Of a stretch of DNA of 18,707 nt, positions 1-7,748 are shown in pieces (the stretch's first letter is position 1; every line of letters starts with the position of its first letter). A program made the translations under genes and the position numbers. Origin of the DNA: Phycisphaerales bacterium UBA7812 (GTDB taxonomy: Bacteria; Planctomycetota; Phycisphaerae; Phycisphaerales; UBA1924). Location of the stretch: the NCBI GenBank assembly GCA_002480345.1, contig DLBY01000027.1, positions 1-18,707 of the forward strand, in the 5' to 3' direction. Under the pieces are notes generated by a model, which was given only the letters and a program-made list of their open reading frames with translations, ran no database searches and had not been told where the DNA came from.

Positions 1-44
1 GCGGCGGTGGTCGCGGCGGCGGTGGTCGCGGCGGCGGTGGTCGC
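1..44 (+). repeat. 15-bp tandem repeat encoding RGGGG-like units
   Basis: A 15-base unit, cgcggcggcggtggt, is repeated about three times in frame (12-26, 27-41, and a partial copy before 12). It encodes the Arg-Gly-Gly-Gly-Gly pattern at the end of the truncated gene. Repeats like this change length easily by slippage. Confidence 0.7.
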
Positions 45-77
45 GGTGGCTACGGCGGCGGTGGCGGCGACTGGTAA
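1..77 (+). CDS. 3' end of a Gly/Arg-rich (RGG) protein, probably RNA-binding
   Basis: Only the last 24 or so codons are inside the window, and the reading frame begins before it. The frame from base 3 to the TAA at 75-77 reads repeated Arg-Gly-Gly-Gly units, then a Tyr and a final Gly-Asp-Trp. Short RRM-domain RNA-binding proteins of planctomycetes and cyanobacteria often end in such glycine-rich tails, so that family is my best guess. The RRM itself is not visible, so the function is inferred from the tail alone. Other glycine-rich proteins such as cell-surface or DEAD-box helicase tails are possible. An intrinsic terminator follows 33 bases after the stop, so this gene is probably last in its transcript. 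Confidence 0.6.
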   Translation, partial: GGGRGGGGRGGGGRGGYGGGGGDW

Positions 78-110
78 ATCGCCCCACATTCCGCGCGTTC
101 AGAACCCTCA

Positions 111-136
111 AAGCCGACGCATGCGTCGGCTTTTTT
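111..136 (+). terminator. Rho-independent terminator after the RGG gene
   Basis: There is a perfect 18-base palindrome at 113-130 (arms GCCGACGCA and TGCGTCGGC) followed by six T residues at 131-136. Because the palindrome has no loop bases, the apical pairs must open to form a loop. The stem is still GC-rich and the T-tract is clean. It ends the transcript of the RGG-tailed gene. Confidence 0.85.
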
Positions 137-441
137 CATGCGCTCGTCACGATTCAGGATGCCACCCATGCGGCGGCCTGACAATTCGTGAATAGCGATG
201 AAAAATCTCTAACTGTTCGTATTTGCCTTTTTCTTCCCTCCAGCCAACACTTGCCCGACTTTCGGCGGGCCGCCGCAACGAGCCGGGCGGCTTTCGCGAT
301 GGGAGCGGTCGGAACCGAGCCGAGCGGACTCGGCGTGCGAACGATGCTCGGTTGTTCCCGGCCTCGACGCACGACGCCCCGCGCGAGTCCGAGAGTCGGT
401 CCTGACGAGCCCGAGTCGCACGGAGACCGAACGACCAACCC
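137..441. other. Intergenic region before the export operon
   Basis: No convincing gene is present. The open frames here are short, Arg/Ser-rich and look like GC-driven chance frames. The left part (181-240) is clearly richer in A and T than the rest of the window and is the likeliest promoter zone. From about 240 onwards the sequence is GC-rich with several small inverted repeats, probably a long leader. No strong Shine-Dalgarno lies directly before the ATG at 442; a GGAG-like stretch is about 17 bases upstream. Confidence 0.5.
178..206 (+). promoter_or_regulatory. Possible sigma70 promoter for the export operon
   Basis: CTGACA at 178-183 resembles a -35 box. AAAAAT at 201-206, 17 bases further on, is a weak -10 box. 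The site lies in the only AT-rich patch of the gap. The match is modest, and the leader to the first ATG would be about 230 bases, so this is tentative. Confidence 0.25.
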
Positions 442-2127
442 ATGCCCGAACACACGACCCCATCCGCGCGCACGATCATCACGAAGCTGTACAGCTTCGT
501 CCAACCCGACATGCGGGACATCTGGACGATCGTCCTGTTCTCCGTCGTGGTGGGCCTGCTGGCCCTGGGCGTGCCGATCGGCTCGCAGATGCTGTTCAAC
601 TATGTCGCCTTCGGGGCGATCCTTCAGCCGCTCGTGGTGCTCGCGATCGTCCTGCTGGTCGTTCTGACGATCAGCGGGATCATGCGATCAGTGATCTCGT
701 ATGTCGTCGAGTTGCTCCAGCGTCGCCTGTATGTCCGCATCGTCACACAACTGAGCGAGCGGCTCCCCAAGGTGCAGCCGCAGGCGTTCGATCGCACGAC
801 CGGCACGGACCTCGTGAACCGGTTCTTCGACATCATGACGATCCAGAAAGTCGGGGCAACGGTGCTGCTCGACGGGATCGCGGCGGTGCTGCAGACGGTG
901 ATCGGGCTCACGATCGTCGCGTTCTACGACCCCTTCCTCGCGGTCTTCAGCCTGCTGCTGTTCGCGGCGATCCTGCTCATCGTGTTCGTGGTCGGGAGCG
1001 GCGCGGCGCGGACCTCGATCGCGGAATCGACCGCGAAGTACGCGACCGCGGCGACGCTGGACTCGATCGTCGCGGAACGCCGCGTCTTCAAGCAGGCGGA
1101 CGGCGCGGGGCTCGCGGTGCGGCTGGTGAACGAGCGGATCGAGGACTGGCTCGTGATGCGGCGCGCGCACTTCCGCGTGTTCTTCAGGCAGGTCGTCGCG
1201 ACCTTCATCGTGCAGACGCTCGCGATCACCGCCCTGCTCACGATCGGGGGCTATCTCGTCATCATCGAACGCCTGTCGCTGGGCCAACTCGTCGCGTCGG
1301 AGCTCATCGTGACGCTCGCGCTGACGAGCCTGACGAAGTTCGCGATCAAGCTCGACGATATCTACGACATGTACGCCGGTGTCTACAAGGTCGACGGCCT
1401 GCTGGGCCTGCCCCTCGAGCGGCAGTCGGGCGAGGAGATGGCCGCTGAGGGACCGCCGGTCGAGATCTCGGTGCGGGACCTCCATTTCGAATACCTGCCT
1501 GGGAGGCCCATCTTCGACGGCCTGAACCTGGATATCGCCGCGAACGAACGCGTCGCGATGGTCTTCGGGGGCTCCGCGGGCAAGACAACGCTCGCGAATG
1601 TACTGTTCGGGAGCCGGATCCCGCAGCACGGCACGGTCATGATCGACGGGATCGACTTCCGGGAGCTGACACTCGGCACCCTGCGGCACCGGGTCGCGGT
1701 CGCGGAGGACGAGGAGATCATCCGCGGCACCGTCGAGGAGAATGTGAATCTGGGCCGCCCCGAGGCGGACGCGGACACCTGCCGCCGGGCGCTCGAGCGG
1801 GTGGGCTTGCTCGAGGAGATCCGCTCGTTGCCCGAGGGTCTCCGGACCGAGCTCACCCCCGGCGGGTCGGTGCTCTCCAGGGGGCAGCGGGCTCGCCTGA
1901 CGATCGCGCGGGCGATCGCGGGGCATCCGGGGTTGCTGATCGTCGACGGTCTGCTCGACGGGCTGGACCCGGTGAGCCGGGACCGTGTGATCGCGGGCCT
2001 GACCGATCCGGACTGGCCCTGCACGGTCCTGTTCCTGAGCGTCGCGGACTGGTATTCCTCCCGCGGGGTCCGCGTTGTTGATCAGTCCACCCCATCGGAC
2101 GGGCAGCCGACAGAAGGGAGCGCGTGA
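442..2127 (+). CDS. ABC half-transporter (TMD-NBD fusion) with degenerate ATPase motifs
   Basis: This 561-residue protein has the exporter half-transporter layout. About six membrane segments (roughly residues 27-50, 60-82, 140-160, 164-186, 250-275 and 281-298) are followed by a nucleotide-binding domain at about 338-550. No C39 peptidase domain precedes the membrane part. The A-loop aromatic (Y351), Walker A lysine (K381), Walker B Asp (D502) and D-loop Asp (D509) are present. The first Walker A glycine is Phe375, the Q-loop Gln is Glu422, the signature is LSRGQ (478-482), the catalytic Glu after Walker B is Gly503, and the switch His is replaced by Val534. ATP binding may persist, but normal hydrolysis looks unlikely. 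The gene is first in an operon with HlyD- and TolC-type genes, which points to an inner-membrane component of a tripartite export system. The substrate is unknown. Confidence 0.88.
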   Translation: MPEHTTPSARTIITKLYSFVQPDMRDIWTIVLFSVVVGLLALGVPIGSQMLFNYVAFGAILQPLVVLAIVLLVVLTISGIMRSVISYVVELLQRRLYVRIVTQLSERLPKVQPQAFDRTTGTDLVNRFFDIMTIQKVGATVLLDGIAAVLQTVIGLTIVAFYDPFLAVFSLLLFAAILLIVFVVGSGAARTSIAESTAKYATAATLDSIVAERRVFKQADGAGLAVRLVNERIEDWLVMRRAHFRVFFRQVVATFIVQTLAITALLTIGGYLVIIERLSLGQLVASELIVTLALTSLTKFAIKLDDIYDMYAGVYKVDGLLGLPLERQSGEEMAAEGPPVEISVRDLHFEYLPGRPIFDGLNLDIAANERVAMVFGGSAGKTTLANVLFGSRIPQHGTVMIDGIDFRELTLGTLRHRVAVAEDEEIIRGTVEENVNLGRPEADADTCRRALERVGLLEEIRSLPEGLRTELTPGGSVLSRGQRARLTIARAIAGHPGLLIVDGLLDGLDPVSRDRVIAGLTDPDWPCTVLFLSVADWYSSRGVRVVDQSTPSDGQPTEGSA

Positions 2128-2129
2128 CG

Positions 2130-3473
2130 ATGCCTGAACTCATCGTGGAACGGGACATCACGCTGACCGGGTCAACCGTGCCGATCGACGAGATGACGCA
2201 CCGGTACTCGCGGTCTCCCCTTTGGGTCAGGCGTCTGGGCGGGATCCTGCTGGGGGTCGTGATCGTGCTCCCGTTCATCCTGCTGTTCGCGCCGTGGCAG
2301 CAGACGATCCCGGGCTCGGGCCGCGTCGTCGCGTTTAACCCGCTGGATCGGGAGCAGTCGATCGAGGCGCCGATCTCCGGGCGGGTCACGCGTGTGTGGG
2401 TCCAGGAGGGCACGCCGGTCTCGAAGGGCGACCCGCTCTTCGAGATCACCGACATCGACGATCAGCGGATTCAGCGCCTCCAGATCCAGCTCACCGCGCT
2501 TCAGTCCAAGCTCGAATCGTTCCAGGCGCAGGCCCAGAACTACCGGTTCAATGTCGACAACACCCGCAGCATCGGGGAGCTGACGGTCCAGGCGAACGAG
2601 GCGAAGGTCGCCCAGGCGGAGCAGAAGGTCTCCGAAGCGGAGGCGGATCTCGAGGGTGCCGAGGCGGCGCTGATCGCGGCCCGCAACCAAGTCGAGCGCA
2701 AGCGGCGCCTCTACGAGAGCGGGACGGGCGCCGTCTCGCTCCGCCAGCTCGAGCTCGCCGAGGCGGACTTCGGGGTCGCGACCTCGAAGGTGGAGAGCGC
2801 CGAGGCGAAGGTGCGCGGCGCCCAGCAGGACCTGCTCGGTGCGCAGCAGGAGCTCGAGCGCGCCAAGGTCGATGTGGAGGCGAAGGTCAACAGCGCCCAG
2901 GCGCTCCTCGAAGAGGCCAACGGGAAGATCGCCGACACCGCGGAGAGCATCGCGAAGACCGAGGGGGACCTGAGCCGGCAGCAGGCGCAGCTCGTCACGG
3001 CGCCGCGGGACGGGATCGTCCACCGCGTGCGCGGGGCGCTGGGGGGCGAGATCGTGAGCTCGGGCGACGCGGTCATCGTGCTCGTCCCGGAAACGGACAA
3101 CCGCTCAGTCGAGATCTTCGTGGACGGCAACGACGCGCCGCTGATCCGCAACGGCGCGGATGTCCGCATCCAGTTCGAGGGCTGGCCCGCGGTCCAGTTC
3201 CCCGGCGCGCCCGAGCTCATGTTCGGCGTCTTCGATGGGACCGTGGCGCTCATCGACCCGACCGACGACGGCAACGGCAAATTCCGTATCCTCGTGACTC
3301 CGGAGGGGGACTGGCCCTCCGCCCAGTACCTGCGCCAGGGCGTGCGCGCCAAGGCGTGGGTGCTCCTGCGGGAGGTTCCCGTCTGGAACGAACTGTGGCG
3401 GCAGCTCAACGGCTTCCCGCCCATCATGCCCACCGAGGAACCCGAAGGTGTCGCACGCAAGCGCCTCAAATAA
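2130..3473 (+). CDS. HlyD-family periplasmic adaptor (membrane fusion protein)
   Basis: This 447-residue adaptor would link the inner-membrane ABC protein to the outer-membrane channel. It has a short cytoplasmic N-terminus, one membrane anchor at about 34-54, and a first lipoyl half-motif at about 66-106 (with APISGRV near its start). A long Ala/Glu/Gln-rich coiled-coil hairpin follows (about 110-288), then the second lipoyl half and a beta-barrel region containing FEGWP. This domain order is that of HlyD/EmrA-type proteins. Two starts are possible: GTG at 2124, which overlaps the upstream stop by four bases, or ATG at 2130. I chose the ATG because AAGGGAG (2114-2120) is nine bases away from it but only three from the GTG. 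Either way translation is probably coupled to the ABC gene. The cargo cannot be inferred from the sequence. Confidence 0.9.
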   Translation: MPELIVERDITLTGSTVPIDEMTHRYSRSPLWVRRLGGILLGVVIVLPFILLFAPWQQTIPGSGRVVAFNPLDREQSIEAPISGRVTRVWVQEGTPVSKGDPLFEITDIDDQRIQRLQIQLTALQSKLESFQAQAQNYRFNVDNTRSIGELTVQANEAKVAQAEQKVSEAEADLEGAEAALIAARNQVERKRRLYESGTGAVSLRQLELAEADFGVATSKVESAEAKVRGAQQDLLGAQQELERAKVDVEAKVNSAQALLEEANGKIADTAESIAKTEGDLSRQQAQLVTAPRDGIVHRVRGALGGEIVSSGDAVIVLVPETDNRSVEIFVDGNDAPLIRNGADVRIQFEGWPAVQFPGAPELMFGVFDGTVALIDPTDDGNGKFRILVTPEGDWPSAQYLRQGVRAKAWVLLREVPVWNELWRQLNGFPPIMPTEEPEGVARKRLK

Positions 3474-5193
3474 GCCGATCGCGCGAGCGCTCACCGGCGC
3501 GGCCGCCCTGCTCCTGCTCGCGGGGTGCGTCCCCTTCGAGGCGCCGGTCTCGCACCGTCTCCAGAGGCTGATCGACGCCGCGGAGACCGCGCCGGACCGA
3601 CGCGGGGTGCCGCTCGCGGAACGCGACCCCACCTCGATCGAGGACGCGACGGACGCGTTCATCGAGCGCGAGATCGCCCTCGCGGGCGCTGACGCCGATC
3701 CCGAATCGGGCGCCCCGATCACGATCGCGGACCTCCGCGTCTCGGTCATCCGCAACAACCTCGATCTCCGGGTCGCGGAGATCGCGCCGCGCCTCGCGGG
3801 CGAGACGCTGAACGCGGAGCGTGCGAAGTTCGACGCGGTGTTCGTCGCGGATCTCGCATATGTGAACCAGGACCTCCCGAAGGGCAAGTCGTCGATCTTC
3901 GATCTTTCCTCCAACGACCCACTGCTCGACAAGGCCTCCGCGATTCTCTCGGAAGCCGAGCAGGACCGCGAGGCGCTGAAGGGCGGCGCCGGGCTCATCG
4001 CGCCCCTGCCGTCGGGCGGCAAGATCGGGATCAAGCAGTCCGTCGAGATCGATGACAAGACCGGGTCGGGCCTGGACTCGACGACCGATCGCGCCGCGAC
4101 GACCTTCTCGATCAGCCAGCCCCTCCTCCGCGGCGCGGGGGTCGAGGTCAACACCGCGTCGATCCGACTCGCGAGACTCGGCGCCGGTGTCGAAGCCGCG
4201 AAGGCGAAGCTCACGCTCATCCGTGTCCTCGCGTCGGCGGAGAAGGCCTACTGGAGGCTCTACGCCGCCCAGAAGGGGCTCGAGGTCCAGCGTGAGCAGC
4301 TCCGCCTCGCGATCGAGAACCGCGACCTGGTCGTCCAGCTCGTCGAAGAGGGGCTCACCCCGCCCGTCGAACGCTTCGCGGCGGATCTCGCGGTCGCCCA
4401 GCAGCTCGAGGACATGGTCGTCGGGGAGACCGCGGTCCGCCTGCGGGCCCGCGACCTCTCCCGCATCCTCAACCGCGACGACCTCCCGCTGGGCGATCCC
4501 GCGGCGATCCGCGTCGCCTCCGACCCCGTGCTCCAGCGATACCAGATCGACCCCGATGCGCTCGCGGGGCGCGCCCTCGATGAGCGGCTCGAACTCCTCG
4601 AGGTCGAGCTCAAGCTCGCGGCCGACGCGATCAAGATCGGTCTCGCGGAGAACGCGACGCTCCCGGTGTTCGTCCTGGATTTCGAGTTCGGGCTGGGCGA
4701 TCGCTCGAGCACCATCGGGTCGTCGATCGCCAACTCCTTCGAGTTCGACAACCCGCAATGGGCGATCGGGGCGAGCGCCGCGATCCCCATCACCAACGAC
4801 GCCGCGGAGGCACGCCTGCGGCGCAGCATGCTCGCCCGCCTCCAGACCACCGCGACGCGGGAGCAGAAGCGCCTGAAGATCCGCCAGGAGGTCTACGACG
4901 CCGCGGATGTGCTCGAGCAGAACTGGCAGCGCATCCTCGCGGCGCGACAGAATGTCATCGCGGCGGGCGCCAACTACGAGGCGGAGCAACGCCTCTTCCG
5001 CGAGGGCCTGCGCACCGCCCAGGATGTCCTCGTCGCGCTCCAGCAACTGGGCAAGGCGCGTCAGAAGGAGGTGAAGGTCATCGCGGCCTATCAGGCCGCA
5101 CAGATCGACCTCGCTTACGCAACGGGCTCCCTCCTGGGATACGCCGGGACGGAGATCACTCCCGAGCCCGCGGACGCCTCGCCCGTGCAGTGA
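3448..5193 (+). CDS. TolC-family outer-membrane efflux lipoprotein
   Basis: This 581-residue protein has a lipoprotein signal peptide: a charged start, a hydrophobic run, then LLAG followed by Cys27 as the lipidation site. Two repeated outer-membrane efflux regions follow (about 91-310 and 370-570), rich in long alternating helices. The end of the second repeat has the typical pattern YQAAQIDLAYATGSLLGY. It should trimerise into the outer-membrane and periplasmic tunnel of the export line. The GTG start at 3448 lies inside the hlyD-like gene (26-base overlap) and has GAGGA at 3435-3439 eight bases upstream. No later start would keep the signal peptide. The lipid anchor resembles the OprM/CusC subclass rather than E. 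coli TolC. Overlapping reading frames make co-translation with the adaptor likely. Confidence 0.9.
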   Translation: MSHASASNKPIARALTGAAALLLLAGCVPFEAPVSHRLQRLIDAAETAPDRRGVPLAERDPTSIEDATDAFIEREIALAGADADPESGAPITIADLRVSVIRNNLDLRVAEIAPRLAGETLNAERAKFDAVFVADLAYVNQDLPKGKSSIFDLSSNDPLLDKASAILSEAEQDREALKGGAGLIAPLPSGGKIGIKQSVEIDDKTGSGLDSTTDRAATTFSISQPLLRGAGVEVNTASIRLARLGAGVEAAKAKLTLIRVLASAEKAYWRLYAAQKGLEVQREQLRLAIENRDLVVQLVEEGLTPPVERFAADLAVAQQLEDMVVGETAVRLRARDLSRILNRDDLPLGDPAAIRVASDPVLQRYQIDPDALAGRALDERLELLEVELKLAADAIKIGLAENATLPVFVLDFEFGLGDRSSTIGSSIANSFEFDNPQWAIGASAAIPITNDAAEARLRRSMLARLQTTATREQKRLKIRQEVYDAADVLEQNWQRILAARQNVIAAGANYEAEQRLFREGLRTAQDVLVALQQLGKARQKEVKVIAAYQAAQIDLAYATGSLLGYAGTEITPEPADASPVQ

Positions 5194-5223
5194 ACCCTCA
5201 GAACGCGATCCGAGCAAAACGAA

Positions 5224-5254
5224 CACGACCCCGAGCCTGAGGCCCGGGGTCGTG
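5224..5254. terminator. Hairpin terminator between the export operon and tRNA-Gly
   Basis: There is a ten-pair GC-rich stem (cacgaccccg / cggggtcgtg, 5224-5233 and 5245-5254) with an 11-base loop. On the reverse strand it is followed by TTCGTTTTGC, a modest U-tract, so it best fits as the terminator of the tRNA transcript. On the forward strand it stands 30 bases after the tolC-like stop but has no T-run, so termination there would be weak. Confidence 0.6.
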
Positions 5255-5260
5255 CCGGAA

Positions 5261-5332
5261 AGCGGGTGAGCGGATTCGAACCGCCGACATTCACGTTGGC
5301 AACGTGACGCTCTACCACTGAGCTACACCCGC
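5261..5332 (-). tRNA. tRNA-Gly (anticodon GCC)
   Basis: Read on the reverse strand this is a complete 72-base cloverleaf. The acceptor stem is GCGGGTG/CACCCGC, the D arm is GCTC...GAGC, and the anticodon stem is TCACG/CGTGA around the loop TTGCCAA. The T arm is GGCGG with loop TTCGAAT, and the discriminator base is U. The GCC anticodon reads GGC and GGU glycine codons. The 3' CCA is not encoded (TTCC follows), so it must be added by CCA-transferase. The two ACGT tetramers in its anticodon stem appear to be the only ones in the window. Confidence 0.97.
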
Positions 5333-5384
5333 AACTTGTCAGACCCCTCGATCGGGCCCGGGAGCCCGTTCGCGGTGGGAGATG

Positions 5385-5413
5385 AAGATAGGCCCATTCC
5401 GTCTCGGCGTCAA
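5385..5413 (-). promoter_or_regulatory. Sigma70 promoter of tRNA-Gly
   Basis: On the reverse strand TTGACG (5408-5413) and TATCTT (5385-5390) are separated by exactly 17 bases. The predicted transcript would start near 5378, giving a leader of roughly 45 bases before the mature tRNA 5' end at 5332. It is the best sigma70-type promoter I see in the window, and its position fits the tRNA. Confidence 0.75.
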
Positions 5414-5501
5414 CGAATTCTGTCCCGACGACGCGCCATCCGGGCCATCGGTGCCGCTCATTCGGGTTGTGCGGCCCCCCCTCGCCCACGCCGACCCGAG
5501 A

Positions 5502-7481
5502 TCAACCGCCGGGGGCGGACCGGGCGGCCTCGATCGCGGTAATGACCTGTTCAGGGGTGTACGCACTGGCGATCCAAGGCTCCCCGCCGCCGGGCCCGAA
5601 GACCGCGAGCGTCGGGATGCCGGTCCGCCCGAGATCGCGGAGTTTGTCCCAGCCCGCGGCCTTCGTGCTCGTCAGATCCGCCTTGAGCGGGACGACATCC
5701 GCCGCGAGCAACTCGCCCTTCACCGGGTCTTTGAGCAGCACCGTCGACTCGAGGGCCTTGCAGTTCAGGCACCAGTCCGCGGTGAAATCGAGCACGACGA
5801 TCCGCCCGTCTGCGAGCGCGTCGTCCAACCCCTCCTGCGTGTAGGCGACCCAGAGATCGTTGCGGACCTTGATCGTCTGGTCCGCCGCCGCGAGCACCCC
5901 GCCGGACGCCAGCACGAGCCCGACGAGCCCGAAAGCCGCGCGGCGTCCTCCGCTCTTTGTGATCTTGGTGGTCTGCCAGGCGAGCCATCCCCCCGCGAGA
6001 ACCGCGAAGAGCCCGACGAGCCACCAGTGGACCGCCTTCACGATCCAGGGCAGCGTCGCGAGCCGCTCGGGGTCGCCCTTGAGATACACCAGCACGCCCG
6101 ACCCAGCAAAGTACGCGCCCGCCGCGAGGAGCAGCAGACCCATGACCTGCTTGACGAGTTCGGAGGCGGGGCCCGTCCGCGGGATCTTGCTGACCCAGCT
6201 GGGCTTCGCAGCGAGCACGAGATAGGGGAGCCCCATCCCGATACCCAGCGCCGCGAAGATCGTCATGATCGTCCAACTCGGCATCGTCGCGGACCCCGCG
6301 AGCAACGCGCCGGCGACGAATCCGAAGCAGGGCAAGCCGAGCACAGCGGTCATGATCCCGAACATGAACGACCCCTGCGCGCTGTCCGCCTTGGGGTTGA
6401 TCATGTAGACCTTGTCGGGCAGGTTGATGTTGAACGCACCCATGATGCCGACGCCCATCACGATGATCAGCACGCCGATCCCCAGGGTCACGGGCCAGTA
6501 GCCGAAGAGGCGTGACGGATCGGCGAACTTCGAGAACGACGCCGCGAGCACGCCCAACGCGAGCCAGAACCCGACGACGCCCGCGAACATCCACAGGCCG
6601 AGATAGAGCGACTTGCCCGGAGAGCCCGCGTGCTGACTGATCGTCATGATCTTGATCGGGATGACGGGCAACACGCACGGCGTCAGGTTCAGGATCAGCC
6701 CCCCCGCCGCCGCGAGGACGCCCAGGATCGCGAGCCCTGCAGGCGTGTCCCATCCGGGGACCGCAATCCCGAAGAAATCGGTCCCGCCCGCGCTCGCCGC
6801 GACGGGCGCGGTGTTCGATCCCGACTCGTCCCACGATCGGGCAAAGACCGAGGGGTCGAACCCCGAGAAATCGCTGTTGCCGGTCTTCTCCGCGGCCGAA
6901 GCCTCGACGATGGGGATTGTCAGCGACTCGCTCACGATCTCCGGGGGCATGCAGGTCACATCGTCGCACGCCTGGAACTCGATCTCGAGGCTCAGCGTCA
7001 CCATGTCACCCGGGGCGGTGTCGGCGGATACCGTCATCGGGATGTACGCGATCGCGCGGCCGTCGTAGACCAGGTAGTCCACCGCGGTCCCGGTGAAGGC
7101 GACCTCGACGCTGTGGGGTTCGGGCCATTGGATCGGGCCCCGAGCCGCCGCCGCGCCGGTGGATACGACGGTGATCTTCGTCGCATACGCGGCGAATCCC
7201 TCCATCTCGGGCGGGATCACGGGCTCGTTGAGATTGCTGTGCCACCCTTCCGCGTGGTCGAGAACCACCGCGACGACGAACTGCCCTCCCGGCGCGACGG
7301 ACGCGGAATCCGCGTGCACCTCGACCGTGACGACGGGCGCGTCGTCGTTGAAGGGATCCCCGAACCCGCCGAACGGGTCGCCCATCTGCCCGGGCTGCGC
7401 CCACGCGGCGGAGACGATCGCCCCGAGCACGAGCCAGAAGGCGAGTAAACGCGTTACGACAAGAGCGGGCGGTGCGATCAT
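5502..7481 (-). CDS. dsbD: Thiol:disulfide interchange protein DsbD (cytochrome c biogenesis type)
   Basis: This 659-residue protein carries electrons from cytoplasmic thioredoxin across the inner membrane to periplasmic thiol proteins. A signal peptide ends near AWA (residue 28). An N-terminal immunoglobulin-like redox domain follows, with the cysteine pair C172/C177 in CDDVTC. A multi-spanning transmembrane domain has LTPCVLP (C269) and GLPCFGF (C385), matching the two membrane cysteines of E. coli DsbD in context and spacing. A C-terminal thioredoxin domain has WCLNC (C571/C574). All six redox cysteines expected for the three-part relay are present. I placed the start at the ATG 7479-7481, just before the signal peptide; the frame stays open upstream but reads as Arg-rich non-coding sequence. 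The gene is divergent from fliM, and no clear promoter or terminator was found for it. It could support disulfide reduction or cytochrome c maturation. Confidence 0.92.
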   Translation of the reverse strand: MIAPPALVVTRLLAFWLVLGAIVSAAWAQPGQMGDPFGGFGDPFNDDAPVVTVEVHADSASVAPGGQFVVAVVLDHAEGWHSNLNEPVIPPEMEGFAAYATKITVVSTGAAAARGPIQWPEPHSVEVAFTGTAVDYLVYDGRAIAYIPMTVSADTAPGDMVTLSLEIEFQACDDVTCMPPEIVSESLTIPIVEASAAEKTGNSDFSGFDPSVFARSWDESGSNTAPVAASAGGTDFFGIAVPGWDTPAGLAILGVLAAAGGLILNLTPCVLPVIPIKIMTISQHAGSPGKSLYLGLWMFAGVVGFWLALGVLAASFSKFADPSRLFGYWPVTLGIGVLIIVMGVGIMGAFNINLPDKVYMINPKADSAQGSFMFGIMTAVLGLPCFGFVAGALLAGSATMPSWTIMTIFAALGIGMGLPYLVLAAKPSWVSKIPRTGPASELVKQVMGLLLLAAGAYFAGSGVLVYLKGDPERLATLPWIVKAVHWWLVGLFAVLAGGWLAWQTTKITKSGGRRAAFGLVGLVLASGGVLAAADQTIKVRNDLWVAYTQEGLDDALADGRIVVLDFTADWCLNCKALESTVLLKDPVKGELLAADVVPLKADLTSTKAAGWDKLRDLGRTGIPTLAVFGPGGGEPWIASAYTPEQVITAIEAARSAPGG

Positions 7482-7678
7482 GGGGAAGGCAACTCCGGGT
7501 CGGCGCGACGGCCGCGCACGCGATACTCGGGGAATCGAACGAATCAGAGAGGTTAGCGCGGGGCGCTCGCGACCGATCCGCCGACCTGGCCGCCCGGCGC
7601 TGCGACACGAACCCCCGTCGCGACTGGTCAACCGAGGAGGCACGCGGAATGTTCCCGCGCCGGGGGGCGAGCGGCGCG

Positions 7679-7707
7679 TCAAGTTTTGCGAGACCCCCTG
7701 CCGATAT
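7679..7707 (+). promoter_or_regulatory. FliA (sigma28)-like promoter candidate upstream of fliM
   Basis: TCAAGTTT (7679-7686) and GCCGATAT (7700-7707) each match seven of eight bases of the flagellar sigma28 consensus (TAAAGTTT and GCCGATAA). The spacer is 13 bases, two more than the classical 11, which weakens the call. The position, about 42 bases before the fliM ATG, is right for a flagellar gene. Confidence 0.4.
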
Positions 7708-7748
7708 CACTCGGTGCGTCTTCGTGCGCACGGGAGGTGTCCGCTCGC

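Noticed and set aside
3..50. CRISPR-like repeat array
   Set aside because: The 15-base unit is contiguous with no spacers and lies in frame in a glycine-rich coding end.
223..405. Possible small gene of 60 codons upstream of the ABC transporter
   Set aside because: No ribosome site, Arg/Ser-rich composition and overlapping equal-sized frames on both strands suggest chance open frames.
688..1926. Long reverse-strand open frame of 412 codons opposite the ABC transporter gene
   Set aside because: It is Arg/Asp/Glu/His-rich with no recognisable domain and is the mirror of a GC-rich gene whose forward frame has clear membrane and nucleotide-binding domains.
3466..5226. 586-codon reverse-strand open frame opposite the TolC-like gene
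   Set aside because: Composition is typical of an antisense shadow (Arg, Glu, Asp, Gly, Leu) with no motif; the forward frame has a lipobox and efflux repeats.
7576..7640. Reverse-strand TTGACC (near 7635) as a promoter for dsbD
   Set aside because: No acceptable -10 box lies 16-18 bases downstream of it.
7482..7682. N-terminal extension of DsbD by 67 codons
   Set aside because: The extension is Arg/Pro/Ser-rich and would bury the signal peptide; the ATG at 7479-7481 gives a normal signal sequence.
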